A stretch of 64,000 bases of DNA from Lycocorax pyrrhopterus obiensis (Eukaryota; Chordata; Aves; Passeriformes; Paradisaeidae), in the NCBI GenBank assembly GCA_014706295.1, contig JACSVZ010000002.1:16166494-16230493 (forward strand), read 5' to 3'. Made by a program: the position numbers and the translations under genes. Positions 61,901 through 64,000 of the stretch are shown here, in pieces (the first letter of the stretch is position 1; each line of letters opens with the position of its first letter). Under the pieces are notes generated by a model. The model saw nothing but the letters and a program-made list of their open reading frames with translations. It had not been told where the DNA came from and searched no databases.

Positions 61901-64000
61901 GTGATTCTTACTGAATCTATTGAGCTATTTAAAATAAAAAACAGCAGCCAGCTTCTCTCACAGCCAAAAATAAGTTGGCTTTTCTAAAAAACCCAACATA
62001 ATTATGTGGCTGAACTCCCTTACACTTATGTAGACAGCATGAAGCTGTTCTCCATACTTGGTCTGCTGTACCAACACTGACAGAGATGCTGCTGTACATT
62101 TTTTATGTAAATTTATCTTTTTAAGGAACTTTTTATCAGTTACTCATTTTCTTTTACTAAAAACAAAGGACTAGTGTTTATTCTTCAACTGACTCTAGAT
62201 TTTCATTTGCCTTTCCGTTTGAAAATCCATAGACTGCATCGCTGGCATTCAAAACTGAGGGCTTAGAATCTTATAAACTAAAATGTACAATTATTTTAGC
62301 CAAGCAGATGGAGTTTTAGTCATTGGTATATAATACTATTTATCAAAGCAGTCAGCAGCAACTAGTGAAAGTTTTAAGAAAAATGCTAAATTGTGGTTTC
62401 AAAAAAGATGAGATTACATGCTGACAGAATTGCACCCTGTAATCTTACCAGTGAGCACAATACAGAGTCCGTATAACTTTGTTTATTTACATTTGTATTT
62501 GTGGTCTAAATTGGCAGGCAATTAAACTGAAGTTCTCAAAGTTCTGATAAGTAACATTGTCGCAGAGAAAGATGATAGATATGACAAACAGATGTCTAGG
62601 CTGTGTGTACGCATGTATATTTAGGCAATTCATGTTGACATTTCTACTGGAAATGTTCAATATTAAGTTTTAATTTGAAAGAGAAGTACTATTTCAGATT
62701 AAAAGCTTTGCTAATTTCAGATATATTAAAAAAAGCAAAGTAAATTTCTAGAATTGTAAGCCACATCTTGCTCATGCTGTTCAATGATTTAATGATATTG
62801 AGATTCTTAAATAGTGTGAAAAATCTTCATTAAGCAACTTTTGCCTGTGAATAGACAACAAAAGTAATTAAGAAAATTATCTTAAGTTGACCAGTCTGCA
62901 CTGGTCAAATAGCAAATACCAATTCACTGTAACCTAAAAATTGCAGTCATCTCTGAATGGGTTTAATTGCGTTACAATTATTTGCCCATAAAACCTATTC
63001 TATGTACACCATACATGTGTTCTGTGTTGGAAGCAGGGAGATATTTTGGTCCTACACCTTGCAGTTGCCTTTTGGTAGGAGTGATAATGCCAGCTGAATG
63101 TATCCCTTCATCTCTACTCTAATTGTGTCTGGCCAGCACAGGAGTATATGACAGGAGTGCATCTTCAGCTAGTTCTAACTGCCATTGCAACTTCTTTTAG
63201 TTATTTTGAGGAGCAGAATAATCTACACCTATTCTAAATTATATCAGTGATCAAATAAGAACAGTCTGTGACAGAGGGCTCTGAATTAGAAGAGGTGGTC
63301 CAGTTCTATTGTGAGATGCCTTTGCTATACTAAGGAATAGAAACGGGGCTCTTGCTTTTGAACTCCGCGTATTTATATATTGTTATGTATTTACAGTGAA
63401 GGACCAAGTGGCAATTACTTATAATAAAGTTTACATTTCTACTTTGGTTGAGTTTCATTCCTGCTAAGATTTTGACTATTAATGATGTCCTCTACATTAG
63501 ATACATTACATACGTATGTACATACAATAGCAGATCAACTATTCTATAAAGCAGTTAAATATTTGCATATTAAAGTATTAAATAAAGATTTTTATATGAA
63601 CTAAATATTGTATTATTTCAGCTTTTATGAGATTCCATTCAGCTTTCGAAGAAAATGTTTTACGTTTTTATTAAAAAACCTGTCTTTTAACAGTCCCATG
63701 AGTAGTTGCTTGCTCCAGATTCTACTGTAGTTTAATTTTATCATCAGAATATCAACAAATTATTATAAAATACATAATTTAACTGACTGAAACCATACAG
63801 TGAATAATATACTAACTATGGATGAATACAGAATTGAATGCCAACCAAAGTAAATTTTATATTTTCTTGTATTTTTTGTGGTAAGAAGCTTTATTACTGC
63901 ATCCTGCTAATAATATTATAATACATTTTGAGAAGAAAATTAGATACAAAAACTATATATAAAAGCAAATCATAATATTGTTTAGCATAATGTCATCAAA
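58969..64000 (+). other. ODAD2: ODAD2 intron 15 (5' part), running off the window
   Basis: At least 5 kb of AT-rich intron. I searched for the next armadillo exon (expected to begin with an Ile-Ile-Asp-like stretch in phase 2) and did not find it. An A/AG-rich low-complexity tract lies at about 60672-60707. No transposon recognised. Confidence 0.8.
60672..60707. repeat. A-rich (AAAAAG)n-like tract
   Basis: A run of A with CCC and G interruptions, including AAGAAAAAGAAAAAAAAG-type sequence, low complexity. Confidence 0.75.

Noticed and set aside
1..64000. CRISPR arrays, operons, prophage or bacterial defence genes
   Set aside because: The window is intron-containing vertebrate DNA. No regularly spaced repeats with unique spacers and no prokaryotic gene structure were seen.

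Overview
This is eukaryotic nuclear DNA, almost certainly from a bird and probably a neoavian one. It is AT-rich and mostly intergenic or intronic, with GT-AG introns. It carries 3'-end copies of CR1, the dominant avian LINE, and an avian ERV-type LTR fragment. Nothing prokaryotic is present. Two protein-coding genes can be assembled by eye, both on the + strand and both incomplete here. They are the 3' end of MPP7, a polarity scaffold of the p55 MAGUK family, and the first 15 coding exons of ODAD2 (formerly ARMC4), a docking protein for outer dynein arms of motile cilia. The order and orientation MPP7 then ODAD2 match what I recall of the mammalian locus.

Layout. 1-3758: the last three coding exons of MPP7, ending in TAG. 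3759 to about 6.77 kb: probable 3' UTR and flank with an AATAAA at 6743. 6803-7178: a minus-strand CR1 copy. 7.2-28 kb: about 21 kb of gene-poor intergenic DNA with simple repeats and one ancient CR1-like remnant. From about 18.2 to 27.5 kb the + strand looks C-over-G rich, which could mean minus-strand transcription. About 28.0-28.4 kb: a CpG island, the likely ODAD2 promoter, with an X-box-like (RFX) motif. 28722-58968: ODAD2 coding exons 1-15, 2501 nt of CDS, about 834 residues, with splice phases agreeing at every junction. The last exon(s) lie beyond 64,000. Introns hold an LTR fragment (29.26-29.96 kb), CR1 copies (39.97-40.37 and 52.89-53.82 kb) and old CR1-like remnants (about 38.4 and 48.1-48.7 kb).

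The most notable points are in ODAD2. The intron after coding exon 7 seems to start with AT in an otherwise perfect U2-type donor. An in-phase 75-nt candidate cassette exon with a consensus donor lies between exons 4 and 5. I found no evidence for an undescribed multi-gene system. The two genes act separately: MPP7 at epithelial junctions, ODAD2 on ciliary doublet microtubules.
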